From: Osmia lignaria lignaria
Lineage: Eukaryota; Arthropoda; Insecta; Hymenoptera; Megachilidae
DNA length: 64,000 nt
NCBI RefSeq assembly: GCF_051020975.1
Contig: NC_135040.1
Location: forward strand, 10,053,501-10,117,500
Reading direction: 5' to 3'
Numbering within the stretch: the first letter of the stretch is position 1; each line of letters opens with the position of its first letter. A program made the position numbers and the translations under genes. The notes below the pieces were generated by a model, which was not told the origin of the DNA, did not search any database, and saw nothing but the letters and a program-made list of their open reading frames with translations. Below, one piece after another: positions 1 to 13,400 of this stretch.

Positions 1-545
1 TGAAACACTTCACGCTATTGTTAGATCTGTAACCATCGCGGTCCGTGAAAATGTTACATCCCAGAACCGCCACCCCCAACGCGGACAAAGCGAAGAGAAG
101 CATCTAGGGGAGGGTGATCCTGCCCTCTCCTTAACACTAGATATGGCGACTCCATCATCAAAACTGGTAGGTCAATAGAGGCCGGCATCGGTTGTGACCT
201 CCGGTGTCGATCACAGGGTGGGCACCAAGAGGAGCTCTCAGTTTGAACCTCCCCCGAGATGGGTACCTGTGTGCTGTACATGCAGACCTAACCTCACCTG
301 GGGGTGTTTGGGACCTCCAAAATCATGGCCCCACGAGAACAAAGACCTGTCCAGTCTTTCTGTATCTGTAGTCACTGACATAGGTGACATGCCGGCAAAC
401 GATATTCCTCTGCACGTGACTGGTTCCGGAAACCAGGGTGTAGGTTGCTCCGCCTACGCAACATTCCGCCATTTGTTTTTACACTCTCCGCAACGTACAC
501 CGATGCGTGTAATGATAAACTTAGATCGTTTATCGCAGTAAAGCG
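1..545. other. Compositionally distinct block of unknown origin
   Basis: This stretch is richer in G/C runs (GGGGGTG, CCCCCGAG, CCACCCCC) and poorer in TCGA-type words than the sequence after about 550, which is typical of the rest of the window. It contains a short hairpin, CTGGTT at 420-425 pairing with AACCAG at 431-436. Short frames are open on both strands (75 and 115 codons) but match no protein I recognise, and no terminal repeats are visible because the block is cut by the window edge. It could be the end of a transposable element, a noncoding exon, or an ordinary GC-rich patch. I cannot choose between these. Confidence 0.25.
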
Positions 546-3500
546 CAGAAAGATTCGACAACTATACATATTAGAAAAATTTAAATACACAGTTTACTAT
601 AACTGCTCCAGGTCCAGCGAGCATAAAGTTCCTCTTTTAATATCGTCAAGTTTGGCTGGACTCTCGAGCAAAGGCTGAACGGTGCTGGTAATTAGCAGGG
701 AATGTAATTGCAAATTTCTAGCGTCGATTAGCATATTTCGCCGCGGCTGCGGCAGCGGTTATTAAAACGTATTAAACGAGAGAGGAACGAAACCATGTTT
801 AATGAGACCCGGGGTATTTACCAGTTATCCCTTGTTTTTTTTTTTCTCTCCTACGTCCCGTGGAACATTATCCCGGGATCACCGCGGGGGTGTGTTTCGC
901 AAGGTGAATTATTGTTGTACACACTGCGCGGCATAACGAAGCCGAGGATCCCCCACTGAGCATTCTTTGAATCTAAGCGGAACACGTGAATGGGCACGTC
1001 TGCATGAAAGCTAATTAATCGTAATGGACAGAATGGATGTTAGCACTGCGGTATCGCGAGCAGAATGTGCAAACTTCTAAATTAATTAAAATCTCTCGGC
1101 TTACTCACCTGTTTTCCACAGTTACGGATCTCTTCTTGATATATAAACGCATTGTTACGTTAAAACATTGATATATATATATTTTCCATAGGAAGGATTA
1201 TCAATGGTTCTTTCTAGTTGCCCTCGCGAAAGTACAGGGCGCAATTTTGTTATTAATTCATTATAAAATTAAATGAAAATACAAACCAGCATCTAGGGCA
1301 TTTGATTGACGAAATACTCAAACCGAACGCGAAATCTACGATGTTCGAGGTGTCGAAAGAGTTAATCATCAAAAGTCTCCGTCAGCTGCAAATGTAAACA
1401 ACAAACTGGATGGAGAAACGCGTGGATGGGTGTAAAGCGATCGTTGAAAGGTGCAGAGGAGTGCGAGAACCGGCGATAATCTCGCAAAGTGATACGGCCT
1501 TTGGATTACATAAGGCTGGTTCTCGTGCGAGATCAATACAAGGGGTATCGGCGAGAGCCAATATTAACGATCACCGAAATATGCCGGTAAATATTTAGTG
1601 ACCATACCGAGGCTTGCCTGCTCAAGGATATCGTGTACATATAGACGTTCACGGGCCAGCTACCCGCGTAAATGTGTGCTCGTGATCGGCTTTCGGCGTC
1701 AGAACGGCGTATGTCGCCGGTCGATTCAAGCGGAATATGCTAGAAGCGATTTCGACGGGCTTCCAGAGCGTAATTAATTCGCAACGGTTATATCACGCCG
1801 ATGAGGAAACTGGTTGCACGCTTGCTCGCCCGATCCTTCGACTTTGCCTCTCTTCTAAATCCTCTTACACAACGAATCGCACGAATTTACTATCGAGCAA
1901 AATTACACGTTTCTTGAATGATCGCAGATAAAAAAGAGGAACCTTGATATTGTTTATACTTGAAAATCATTTAATTCCAATTATCGTCAGGATTGAAGTT
2001 GAATGTAAGCAACGTATGGGGCACGGTACTCGTAGACCGACACGTAAGCGATCAATCTCAGGTGACATGATTTTCAGCAAAAAAGGAAACCACCTTTCCC
2101 GGCTGTTGCATAGAAAAAGAGAGGCGAGACGAGATTCATGGTGATTCCTGGCGAGGAATGCATCGGTACTCGAGTAGAGGGAGGAATAAAAGTGCATTCT
2201 TGAGGGAAGCGTGAGTTGGTGGGTGGCGTCTGTTTAGAGGGTGGCAACTCGAGAAGTATGAATGAAAGCGCGGTTACGTAAATGCGAGCCACGCGGCCGT
2301 GACATAGCACGTTGTGCAATTAACTCGTAAAAAGTGTGTCGAGCCGTGCAATTAAGGGGCGCCGCAGTAGTTAGCGAGGAGAGCTCGTGTTTGTCGGTTG
2401 ACTTTAAAAGAAATCACCTCTAGCTGAAAGCGACGGATAAGGCAGCGAGGGCATGAGAACCACGATAAACGGGATATAAAAAGCGCGCTTTAATTCACTT
2501 CGCTATCGACTCTCTCGAAAACATGCTACTAATGATGTGGATAAATGTTTATTTTTGTGGGTACAGAGACGAAAGATGAGAGGAGATGAAAACTGTCCGA
2601 AAAGTAATCCTTTGCGAATAAAAATTTTTAACTATTTCACGCATACACAATAATTATGCAATAATCATTCGACGTGTGTACAAATACTTGAGAAGGAGAG
2701 TAAAATTTAAAACCGAACGAGAACAATAACCTTGTTTTAAAATTGATATCGAATGCTTCATTCATTGATTGAAAGGTAAGACATGAATGGTAGCCAACGA
2801 TTGTATGAATTTCCTGATAACGATGGTATTAAAATAAGCTTTGTTCAAGGAAAAATTTAATTCTCAGAAGTATAATATTGTCGATTTTCATTACAATTAT
2901 GCATTGTTCTTGGAAATGCAATAAAAAGTGAAAACGAGATCCAACGATCACGATCTTAGGAAACAACGATCTTGTATAGGAGTTACGGTTGCATAATCGC
3001 GTTTGAGCATTTTCTCGAGCGATTATCGTTCACAAGGACACTCGCGAGCGTAACTTCCGTGGATCATGGATTACGTACCACCGGAAACTCCCGCGTCCCA
3101 ATTCGAGTTTTCGAACAAGCGATTCGTCTTCCAGATCTCTCGCGGCTAGAATCACGAGGATCAACGTTGCCTTAATCTTTGGCAATTTCTTAACGCTCGG
3201 AGGGCGGAAATTTTCGTGCAAATTACGTCGAGATCGTGTCTGGGCTTCATGTAAACTTCCGGCTGCGAAGTTATCTACCTCCGGTGAATATTTTCTTAAG
3301 AATAATTACTGTTACGGAGTGTAATTACCCAGTCACGGTATCGCGATAAAGCGTACCCTTCAACCGTGTCATTCGGATAACGTGCGAATGAAATTGTTGA
3401 AATTGAAAATTCATCGAAGAAAGGAATAGTGAAACGTAATCGTTGCTAGTTGAAATTTATCGTATTCGCGGGGATTCGATGAAACTCGAAACGAAACCGT

Positions 3501-4519
3501 GTCCCGGTATCGTTACCTCGAATTTCCATCCTATTACTGTCGACGGCAATGTAAACGTAGGTACTTACCTAATATCACGACCGACTATTCCGGCTATTAG
3601 CAATTACGGATAATCTCCTAGGCGATCGCTTAAGAGACCGAGGTATTATTGCTGGAAATCTGTGTAAAGGACGGGGCTACCGATGCCGTTGGATTCGCTT
3701 CCGACCTTATTGGATTAACGTAAGCGCACCGACGCGTGCATTTATTTCGGTAATGATTCTTTGTTGCAGCATACTTTGCGATTATGCAATACGCGGCTGG
3801 ATGGTTTACCTCGATACCTTCGTGCATCGGGTACGGATTGTTCGAGGAAAAATTGTTGCAAACAAAGTACAGAATTATACTTGAATCCTTTTGTTTGGTA
3901 TTGTTACATTTCGATGGAAAATTATAGCTGTACGAGTAGAAATTACAGTGGTTGATTACAGAAACCGTACGTCCGCAATGTTTCCGAGGATGGTGGTGAA
4001 TATTTCACGGATGTATCAGTTGCACCCCTTTGCCGTGAACCCTCGTAAACCGGTAGCTAGACACAATGATCCCCAGGAAACTAGAAAATCCAATTTCTGA
4101 TCGAATCGGTCGGAAAATCAGATCCGAAATCAATGATCGATGCGTCATCGCGAAAGGGGTGAATACTTGAACGCGACCGTGAACAGACGAGAACCCCGAC
4201 ACAGACGGGAGTCCAGTGTCCGACGACTAATTAGTATTTTGACGTGGACACGCGGAATGAATCTCGCGTATTGCGCGATGGACCGCGCGACAGGGTAAAC
4301 GTGAATCTGATACGACGCCGGTCAACCCCTACGTGCCTACGCTGTCGGATCTATTTGCAAATTGCTTTTCCCTCGACCGGTTGACCCGCCGATAAACGTG
4401 GACGCGTTTGGGGTAGAAACGCGATGCGTTTGCCTGATTGAAACTGCGAGATCGCGGGACCAGGAAGAGCAAGGCCAACGACGTCGCGCGATTCCTCACC
4501 CTCTCTGGCGTCCAGTAAC
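546..4519. other. Noncoding stretch, no gene seen
   Basis: No open frame exceeds about 81 codons and none resembles a known protein. AT-rich islands lie at roughly 1140-1290, including an alternating AT run at about 1169-1183, and at 2560-2960. I see no terminal repeats, tRNA-like boxes or exon with convincing splice sites. It is most likely intergenic DNA far upstream of luna. Confidence 0.5.
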
Positions 4520-4779
4520 GTGAGAATTATTTCCGACCGTGTCGATGCTTTCAGAGACGTCAGCATCGCATTTGAAGGCGACTTTCATCGTGAAGTGATG
4601 TTCCATCCGCGTGCTATCTATGATTTGAACGAGCGTTCGGAAAGAATGACGAAAACAGTGGACAGAATAATAAATAATGATGCCACTGTTGGTTACACAG
4701 GAGGAAATATGCTAATTGCAATGTCGATGTTGCTCATCAATAATCTGAAGTTATCGAGAATGTCGAGACTGTCAGATCG

Positions 4780-5010
4780 CAGAGATCCCTCCCTGATGCT
4801 ATCCCTCAATTCCTCGGGACGACATCTAGAATTCCAAGACTCCCTAGGTTTCCAAGAATCGTCTAAACTTTTGGTACCTTCGGACCCCAAGGATCCCTCG
4901 GGTCTGGACGTCCTTAAATTTCACAGTCCCTTGAAAATATCACGGGACTTCACGGAACCCTCAAGAATTCCAAGGTTGTTGGAAGTTCTAGGGAAGTCCG
5001 ATACCCTTAT
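4780..5010. repeat. Decayed short-period repeat patch
   Basis: Variants of a few short words recur at irregular spacing. AATTCCAAG occurs twice (near 4830 and 4964), with related TTTCCAAGAATC between. TCCCT occurs repeatedly (near 4787, 4800 and 4842). GGATCCCTCGGG near 4890 resembles AATTCCTCGGGAC near 4808. The patch lies in a 169-codon frame (4520-5029), but the repeated words and the lack of any recognisable domain argue against a gene. A degenerate minisatellite or an old element remnant are both possible. Confidence 0.3.
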
Positions 5011-6785
5011 TGCATTTGTAATTCCTTGAACCCACAACGCACCGTAATATTTTGATTATACCGTGATCCACGTCGTTTTATTTTCATTATCTACTGTTAT
5101 TATTACGTAACAACGATGTGATATTAATATAACATATATGTATCATCTAAGTAGAAAAGGTCAACAATGCGGATCTCGACAGTGGAAAAAAGTGTCCTCG
5201 CAGAAACGTGACCTGCATCGACAGATGGATGAAAGTATGCTAGCTTCGAGACGCGATCGAACTGTCGCGTTCTCTGTTCGTGGACGGAAATATCAGTGTC
5301 AATATTCCATGAATCGTGAGTCATCTCTTAGAGACTCATCAATTATCGCAATCGCCACGTCGTCCAGGAAAAAACAATTCATTCAACGTAATTTTTCTTC
5401 TGATCACTGTGATAGGATCGAGCTTGCTTCGACGTAGAAAGGTACGGTGATGTTATTCGACACGGAGCATGAATCAGTCAATGAGACGAACGATAATTGT
5501 ACATGCATGTGAGTGTTTGAATAACAACACTCGTTATCGATGATATCATTTCGTGTGTCGTCATTAGCGATCGCGTAGGGCGATTGAGAGTGTCTTTCGA
5601 GAATGAGTACCAAGTGTTTCTCAAAATAACGTTTTTAAACAGCCTTCGCAAATAGGTGAATTAAGACACAGATGTTGCAATGAATAGTTTGTTTTCGATG
5701 ACGCATATCTGCATTGCTCGTAACGAAAGAGTTATAGGGTTAAATCCATTCATAAAGATTCTAGTTAAAGGATAGTCACCTTGAAGGATCATCAAAGTCG
5801 TTAAATTTTAAAAGAAAGCCAACAACTGGGAGAAACAATTTTAAAAAAACGTGACATCATCATTGGGATTTACAATAAAAACAGGATACGAACGAGTCAT
5901 AGAAAAATAAAATCCTCCGTGATTCGTGGTTGAGTAATTCTGAGCACACACTTACATGCACGATACAGGTTTCTATAGGTCATTCAGAAAATGCGTGCCT
6001 CCTCGACGTGAATCATCTTTACTACATAGCGTAAACATTACACAACCGGTTCTACAGCGTGAAACCTTTCCAGTTTCTTTTTTAAATCGCGATTTAATAA
6101 GCACACAATTACCAGCACGATTTTTCGAATTAATTGTCTGCGTCTGGAGGAGAACGAGCACGAAACTCGGGTAGACCGTTTCCGTGTAATAAGAATAATT
6201 AGACAGCTCTGTTATTATCATTCATTTATAAAAATTAGACGAATTCCTTGTAACGGTAGAACGAAGGAATTCCTCAGGATACCTGACCATAATAACATAC
6301 CAAAACCGTGACTACGTTTCTTCGAAGAAATTTGCGTAGTATTCAAATGTCAGCCATTCATAGTCGCATAAATCTTGGCAAATGTCAACCGTTTACGATT
6401 CTCGAATTCCGCGAGATTCAAACATTGTGGCGTTTTTGCCCTTCGTATTCTTCCTCCTCTATTTTTCTACTACCTTTCTGTCGAATTGCGAACGGGCACA
6501 GATCTAGGAACGCTTTCAACCGGAGCTGGTGTTAATGATAACCGGCCAGGTATTGCCACGAGAGACGTCGTTATCTTTACAACGTGTGCACACAATCGTC
6601 GTGTAACAGTTCCGACCTGTTTTTCCATTCTCTCGCTCGTTTCACGCCGCGCTGTATCGTTTCTGGAACGAGCGGTGCGACGCGGAGTCGCGCGTTGCGC
6701 CGCAACACGCTTCGCAGGGAAAAAAAGAGGAGCCAATTGTTTGGAAATGGAATTCACTGATGATTCTACGTCAACGTTAGGTCCT

Positions 6786-6855
6786 TTAACATGTCAAAAC
6801 ACTGATTGATATGATTTTCATATGAAAATGGTACTAATGCCATGCAAGGCGTTAA
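6786..6855. repeat. Possible remnant of a short palindromic TTAA-flanked element
   Basis: A 16 bp perfect palindrome (ATTTTCATATGAAAAT, 6814-6829) sits near the middle of a 70 bp segment with a TTAA at each end (6786-6789 and 6852-6855). TTAA is the piggyBac target site, so the arrangement could be a relic of a tiny foldback element. Similarity between the arms outside the centre is weak, and TTAA is common here, so chance is a real alternative. Confidence 0.2.
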
Positions 6856-7724
6856 AGTAACCTCGACTGATTAACGCGAAACGACAACTGGTAATCATGT
6901 TTTCGCGCACATATCGGTGGAAACAATTGTGCGTTCAATTATCGTAACGTTTCGTGTCTTATCGCTCGGTAGTTGACACGTACCGTGAAGATTGAATTGC
7001 TCGCTAAAAGTTGTTACCTCGAGCTCGAAAACACTCGAGATTACACGAGCTCCTTATTATGTAGTTTTCCTCGAGCTGGTTGTCGATGTTAGCCTAGATT
7101 CGAAATCTAACGTGTAATCGATGCACATACACGGTCAATGCAAATAAAATATAGAATTTCCAATCGAGAGTAAATTATTCGAGAAAAGTATTTCAAGTTT
7201 GCATCGTTTTGTACACTGTTGGTTTATTTATAATCGTACACGTGTATTTTAGTATGTTACCAGCATTTACTCGCGATCGACCATTCGCAACGTAAATTTC
7301 AGCGAGGTTCAAGCATCCTAGATACGCGAACGGAGTTTTCTATGCAGTTTCGAGGGTCGCTGTTTTGCCGTCCACTTATTGAAGCTTCGTATGCACCGGA
7401 TGCTACCCGATGGCACGTATTAGGAATTTCAATGCCTCCTCGCTGCGATTATCTTTCAAAACATACGTTCCAGTCGACTCGGTTATTCGTTCAGCCGTTA
7501 AGCCGTGATTCACAAGAGAGCATGACATCGGTTGTCATCGATTATAACGTTTATAAAAAGAAAAACCAAGCGGAAGAAACGTATCTTTCCATCGTCTATT
7601 CCTTCGTTGATCAAATAAAATTGTTGTAAAAAAGTAATGAATATTGACCGTGAGTGAATTCCATTGAAACAAGCATAAGAACCTCTTGCATACGTTCCAA
7701 TTTCCTTCGATTCCCACAATCGAA

Positions 7725-7738
7725 CGATTAATTAATCG
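7725..7738. promoter_or_regulatory. Perfect palindrome CGATTAATTAATCG (homeodomain-type)
   Basis: The 14 bp sequence is exactly self-complementary and carries two overlapping ATTA/TAAT homeodomain cores. Homeodomain and POU proteins bind such sites as dimers. Whether this copy is used cannot be judged from sequence, and short AT-rich palindromes also arise by chance. Confidence 0.2.
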
Positions 7739-10141
7739 ATCGCTTGACCATGGAAAGCGTGAAACTGTACTTTGAAATTATTTTTTCGAACATACGAGCT
7801 GTCAGAGTAAAAAAGTGCAGAGGAAATAATTAGCAACGTGTCATACATGTATCATAAATGTATTTTTGGTCCTTCAGTGTTTGTGATTGTGTGTGCGTTG
7901 AATGCAATCGTCACCAGACCGCATCCTCGTTCCTTATCACAGTCAATGATAAATTTGAATCGCGTACGACACTCGTCGACAGAAGAGAAATAAAAAAACG
8001 GAAGCTTTTTGATCGATTCGTACGGACAGCATTAATATTTGATCGTCGCTCGCGTGGGAACGAGTTTCACTTTTTTCCACGGTGAAGTGGAAATTCCGTC
8101 TTCCGCTCTATTGGCTCGTATTCCGCGTGCTCTGTTTCCTTTTTGTGCCGTCCGTTGGCAATGAACGTACGTTCTCTGTTTTTCACCCTTTCTCACCGCT
8201 CATTCGTTAATTGGTTTCTCTTTTGGAGTAAATATTGAAGCACCGCTCTGTTATCGAACGGGCTTGAAACAATTGCGCCAAAAGTTCCGTTAGTAGGTCG
8301 ACGTGAAAGGCGTTACTCGATTTACGACCGATCAAACGGAGCGGTCTCGCCAGTTCGCGATTATTTTTACCTGTTTGCACTATTGAATTTGATGTTTATA
8401 AATTTTTCAACATAATTGCAGTGGGTATTACTTTATCAGCTGCACCCTGACGAAATTGTGAGCAAATGAGGAGCGGTTACAGATGGACAGCAAAGCGAAT
8501 TATGGGACAATTTAAGGGAATTGAACGGTGTGTAACCGGACGGACCGGACGGCGAGCAGACAGCAAGTAGATAAGGAGCAGACTAAAAACGGGTTGGAAG
8601 CATCTTTCGAGCGACGAGCAAACGAACGGGAAGCGAATTTCCAGCGTTCCATTTCGTCACGCACAAAATCGTGACAATAAATCTGCAGAGATCTTTCAGT
8701 ATCAGCAGGATGACAAAGAATCGCTTTCCCTTTCCGGGAAAGCACCACTACCATTTTCCTGGTTCTGCTCGGAACGACGCGGCGCTGTGCGTCGGCTGAC
8801 CACGCGCGCATACCGACGCATCTAAAATTACTCACCGGATGCTATGCGCGCCACTGCCGGTTGCGCAATCGCCGTGCGTATATGCGGCTCCATACACGCA
8901 AACTTCCATAAGTTTATATAGAGATAGGTGCACGTAGGTGGGCAAATCGGGAGCGCAAGTTGTCGTTGTGCCGAGCGCGCTCGTCATCCTCGTTCCAGCG
9001 GCCGCACAGGCGTCCCCTCACGATCGTGACTCAATCGCGAAGGCACGTACGACTAATTGCTCGTTTGCATGAGAAAAAGAGGTTTCCGGTGCTGGCGGAC
9101 CTGCGCGAATCGAATTCATTCGGTGAACGGAGATCGGCAAGGTTCCTGCGGCTTATTAATATGTAATCGTTGCGTTCCCTTTTCTCTCGTCGCTCGTTCA
9201 TTCTCGCGGAGCTTGTGAAAAACACCCGACGGCAAGTTTTTCCATCGAACGCTTTCGCATCGTAACCGACTTCGAAACGAAGGCACTTCTGATGCAGAGT
9301 TTCTTTCAAAGGGCGACGTTCTTTTTCCTTTAACAAATATTCCATGCTTTTCTCTTTGTTTCTCGGGATTGAAAAAGTTTGTGGACGTTGCAGATTGAAG
9401 ATATTTTAATTGGTTTTTGTAATTTTATATTTCTTTTCAAAAGAAATTGATGTCTTTTCAGTTAATCATTGAGGGCACCAGCGTGTTAAGCGTGGAACAT
9501 TTTCGAGAAACATATTCGTATCAGGCGAATTGTGACGAGGAATGTCAAGGTTTCACAACGGCTTTGTAACACCTTCAATTTCACTGGAGCAAGCGTTGAT
9601 ATAAGTGTAACGCGCAGGGTTGTTTAAATAATGAAGGAAGGATACGCGCGAACGAGCACGCTCGAGATTAACGAGGCTTTCAATGTTAATGAGCATATAC
9701 GTACAATCCTCTCGTCTGAATATTGCAATTTATTGATCACGTTTCTTACTGTTATATCAGACCTCTATATTTGTATGCATATTTTTCTGGTAAAGTTGAA
9801 AGACTACCGTACGTATGACGCATGTTTGACGAGAGAGGAAACGTTTAACGCTTCAGAAGATTATACAAAAAGGAATGGTAAAAGAATTAGTAGTTGCATA
9901 ACCAAGGACATTCGCGAGAGCCTGACAAACTTATGTCTTTTCCCGCGAAATAAGGTACATAACAAAAGAGGTGGTAAAACATTGAAACGTTTCGAACGTA
10001 AAAACAGCATGTATTCTCATTGTTGCGATGTCAAAAAAGTAGCAGGCAATCGACAGAATGTCGATGCATTATTTGTATGTCAAGGAATTTTCCGTATCTA
10101 CGAATCTACCATCTGCGTTTAGTGGCAAAAATAACTAAACA

Positions 10142-10412
10142 GAGTTACTGCTCCACTTTCAATCATACCGTGAATACACGCCGTGTACAAACAAAATAAT
10201 ATAAATAAAAATTATCGATCGCTCTTTCGCTGACGAAAAAAAAAAAAATTTATTACTAACGTGTCATGACCCGGTTGATACGCTATAACTTTTACAAATA
10301 ATATTTCTTCGTATCTCGAAAGATAACGGAAATATTTTATATGGAAAAAGTTACCGCTCCGCTCTGAATAATATTACAAACACGTACAATGTATAAATGC
10401 AAATAAAAGTTA
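10142..10412. repeat. Diverged AT-rich direct repeat, two copies about 206 bp apart
   Basis: A segment starting GAGTTACTGCTCCACT at 10142 (to about 10214) resembles one starting AAGTTACCGCTCCGCT at 10348 (to about 10412). Both continue through an ACACG...TGTA block and end in AAATAAAA(A/G)TTA. Later words, such as AACTTTTACAAA near 10288 and AAATTTTATAAA near 10492, are also about 205 bp apart, suggesting an old tandem duplication of a unit of about 206 bp. A run of about 13 A follows the first copy near 10237-10249. Confidence 0.45.
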
Positions 10413-10414
10413 CA

Positions 10415-13400
10415 TAACTCTTACATAGCACAGCACAAAAGATCGCACATTCGTAGCAGTTGCAAAACAATCAACCTAAAACAACCGACAAATTTTATAA
10501 ACACGTATAACGATGATTTGTGCAAAATCGAACAACAACGCATTTAAATTTTCACTAAAAAGTACCGCGTGGAAAGGAAAGGAAAAGAATGGTGGAAAAA
10601 GTATCGAGAATGGAGTTTTCACGCGGTGGTACGAGACGGAAAACTTCTAACCGATATTAAATAAAAGAGGAACACTCGAGTGGAGTACCAAGCAACCCGA
10701 TTGTCGATGGATCTTCAACGTCTGTTGTCGCGCGTTTCGTGTACGTTTATTATGGCGTACGACCACCATTATCACTGGTGTGGATCGTCGGTGTAGCTGT
10801 TTGAAAATGCACCACTATTAAGTCGCATCCCTCGTATCCTTCCCGTCCATGCCCGTACGGTATTCGTTGATATGCAGACGATGACACGCTTTCCGGTTCC
10901 GGCAGATTTCGCACTCTCGTCTCGTATATCGCGAGGCTGCTGGAGCTTCTCGCGCAAATCCTCCTGGGACCGCTTCGAGACGCACCGGTCTGCAGCTTCG
11001 TCCATTTTTCATCGCACGCAGAATATACGAGCGATCGTTATCGCACGGTGAAGAGAAGCCAACAGTTTCAAGCGGTTTTATTAATAGATGCTCTTCCGGA
11101 TTTCATTCTTTAGAGCGATTTTGATCATCTCGGTTTATGGAGCTGAATTTTCGTGAGAAACTTGTTTAATGGAAAATAGGAATCGCAAGAGGAAGCAGAC
11201 CAATATTCGCTGAGAAAAACAAGAGATTTCGTTAACGTGCAGTTTACAGTCCAGAACGGTAGGTTTCGACAAGGCGCAAGCGGACAGGGGCGGTAAAGGG
11301 GTGGATGATGTCCCGACGGTGAAAACTTTTCTCCTCGCTTTGGAAACACGATCGGACGATACATTGCCGGTACGTGCGGGGTATATCGAAGCTGGGCCAC
11401 CGGTTAACGTCGAGTTTCGTGCATACGCGGGCCAACCAACGAAAAAGCTCGCTTGGCTGGTGCACGTGCGCTCTACGTACCGCATACCCTCCAGACCCGC
11501 CACTTCCCGCCAGAGAAAATTCGTTTTCCCTTCTTCGCTGTGTTCCAGTCTCCCCTCGACGATGCTTTCTCTTCGTCTGTTCGCGGCTGCATGGCGAATC
11601 GAGGCTGACACACGACGTACGAGCACGCTTGTAATCGCTTCGTGGCCCCCCTCTATTCGAAGACACACTTTTCTCCATTTCTACTTGGCTTCACATCCTT
11701 CGGAGACAATGTGGCGTCTGTCTTCGAGTAGCGGCCTGGAAAACGCGGCATTGCGCTAAAACTCAACCGCTTCTTCCGTCCCTTCCACACCCACCCTTCT
11801 CTTCCCTATCCGTCCCTGTCCCGGGTGCAGACAACAATAACGAGACAAATATCCTTCTCTTCTCGCTTTTTCTGTCTGTGCGCGTAACTCTTCGACCGAC
11901 TGCAAATCACATTAGCGTCAACCTCCTGACGTGTTTCATTGTTTTGCAAGCGAAACGATGGCGACACGATGCTCGACTACGAATACCTCGCGACCATCCT
12001 CTTTCTTCCCACTACTACGGATAGGTACGCTTTCTCGAGTAGCTTTATGATTCGCGTTTTCGGCTGGCCAGGCTCGATTGCTTGGTTCCTCTCGTGTCTG
12101 GGTCACTCGACCTCGTTCGCCCTACGCCCATTTCCATCCATCCGTTCCTCTTTCTCTAACACGTTCGTCCTCCATCTGTTCATCCTGTTCCGGCTACGTT
12201 CGTTTTCGTTCCATCTTCGTTCAGCTGTGAATTTGAAGGATTGCGACGCGCTCGCTTACTCGTTCGTTTCGAGTTATGCAACTGAAACACCGCTCGACTG
12301 CGTGATTATTTCATGCGTGAAAGTAGTGTCGGGAATACCAGTCGCATAATAATGTTGAATATGAAATTGCCGGAGTGCGGATGCGAAATCTCAGCGACGA
12401 AGCCGAAACGCTCCGAGGATTATCGTTTGACGCGGTCCGTGTTTCCTTTCTGCTTCGATCGCGAATCAAAGCCGATTCGAAACCTGTTGTAGAAACGTGA
12501 ATCAATTCTATGCTTTTATTATAGCCGTTGATTCGCTAGATTATTCCCGTTTGTACGCGTTAACAGCATAATTGGTTAAAAACGCGGATACTCGGTTGAA
12601 AAAAAATAAAACGATACCCGGGATATTTACAAACCCGACAATTCAATTTAGAGGATCCATCGCAAATTCAGTACGTAACACGATACAGATATCTGCTCGA
12701 ATCTCGATTTCGAGCCACCGGTAACAGTACAGCTGAACTTCGAATGTACTACACGTACACGCGTCGCTACGATTCTGGTTAAAATTCAGGGAACCGGTGT
12801 ATCGCCGGTGAACGGTGAATTGGTCGATTTTTATTGGCGCTTCCTAGCGCATTCGTGGCCCCGTTTCAGGAAGTGCACTCCCGCCCATTGTTAAGTAGAT
12901 TTATACGATGCACCGATGACTATCGGAAACCGCGTCCACAGAGCCCTACGTTCATTGCCTTCCCATCTTTCACCCCTCCGGCCTCTTCCAACTCTTTCTT
13001 CGACCCCTTTGTTTTTCCATCATCTCTCTCTCTCTCGAGAATTTTCGCACGCATATTCTCATCTCGCTCGTGCAATCGCCGCTCTTCTGCTCTGCTTACT
13101 TCCGGTCAATTCGAGGCCGTCGGTTCCATCGACGAATTATCCGGCACGCGAGCCAGCCTGGGGTGCGTTTCACCCTATCCACCTATCACTGTGGAATTCG
13201 AATGGAAAATTCGTGTTTTTATTCCACTGGATGTCGCTCTCTCGCCGAAGATTTATATGTTTTTATGCGTCACGTTGTTCGAGCGTGGATCGGCTTACCG
13301 AACCACCCCGCCTCGCATCCGTAATATATTTATTCGGACGCTGCTTTTGTACCGTTTCGAGTTTCGATCGGTTATAGTGGCGATTGTAGCCATTTCAGAG

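Larger units (their letters stand above)
5030..9630. other. Noncoding stretch, no gene seen
   Basis: Open frames reach 144 codons near 6375-6809, but a 95-codon frame overlaps on the other strand in the same GC-rich patch, as expected from a low stop density. I see no domain or splice structure. Short perfect palindromes occur at 6814-6829 and 7725-7738, and a 19 bp odd-length palindrome (ATTTCTTTT-C-AAAAGAAAT) occurs at 9429-9447. Confidence 0.45.

Noticed and set aside
9473..9490. CACCAGCGTGTTAA, resembling another TTAA-type transposon end
   Set aside because: No partner terminus is visible upstream, so it may be chance or a solo relic.
11125..11760. Several overlapping frames of 90-177 codons on both strands
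   Set aside because: Simultaneous openness in multiple registers shows low stop density rather than coding. No homology is recognised.
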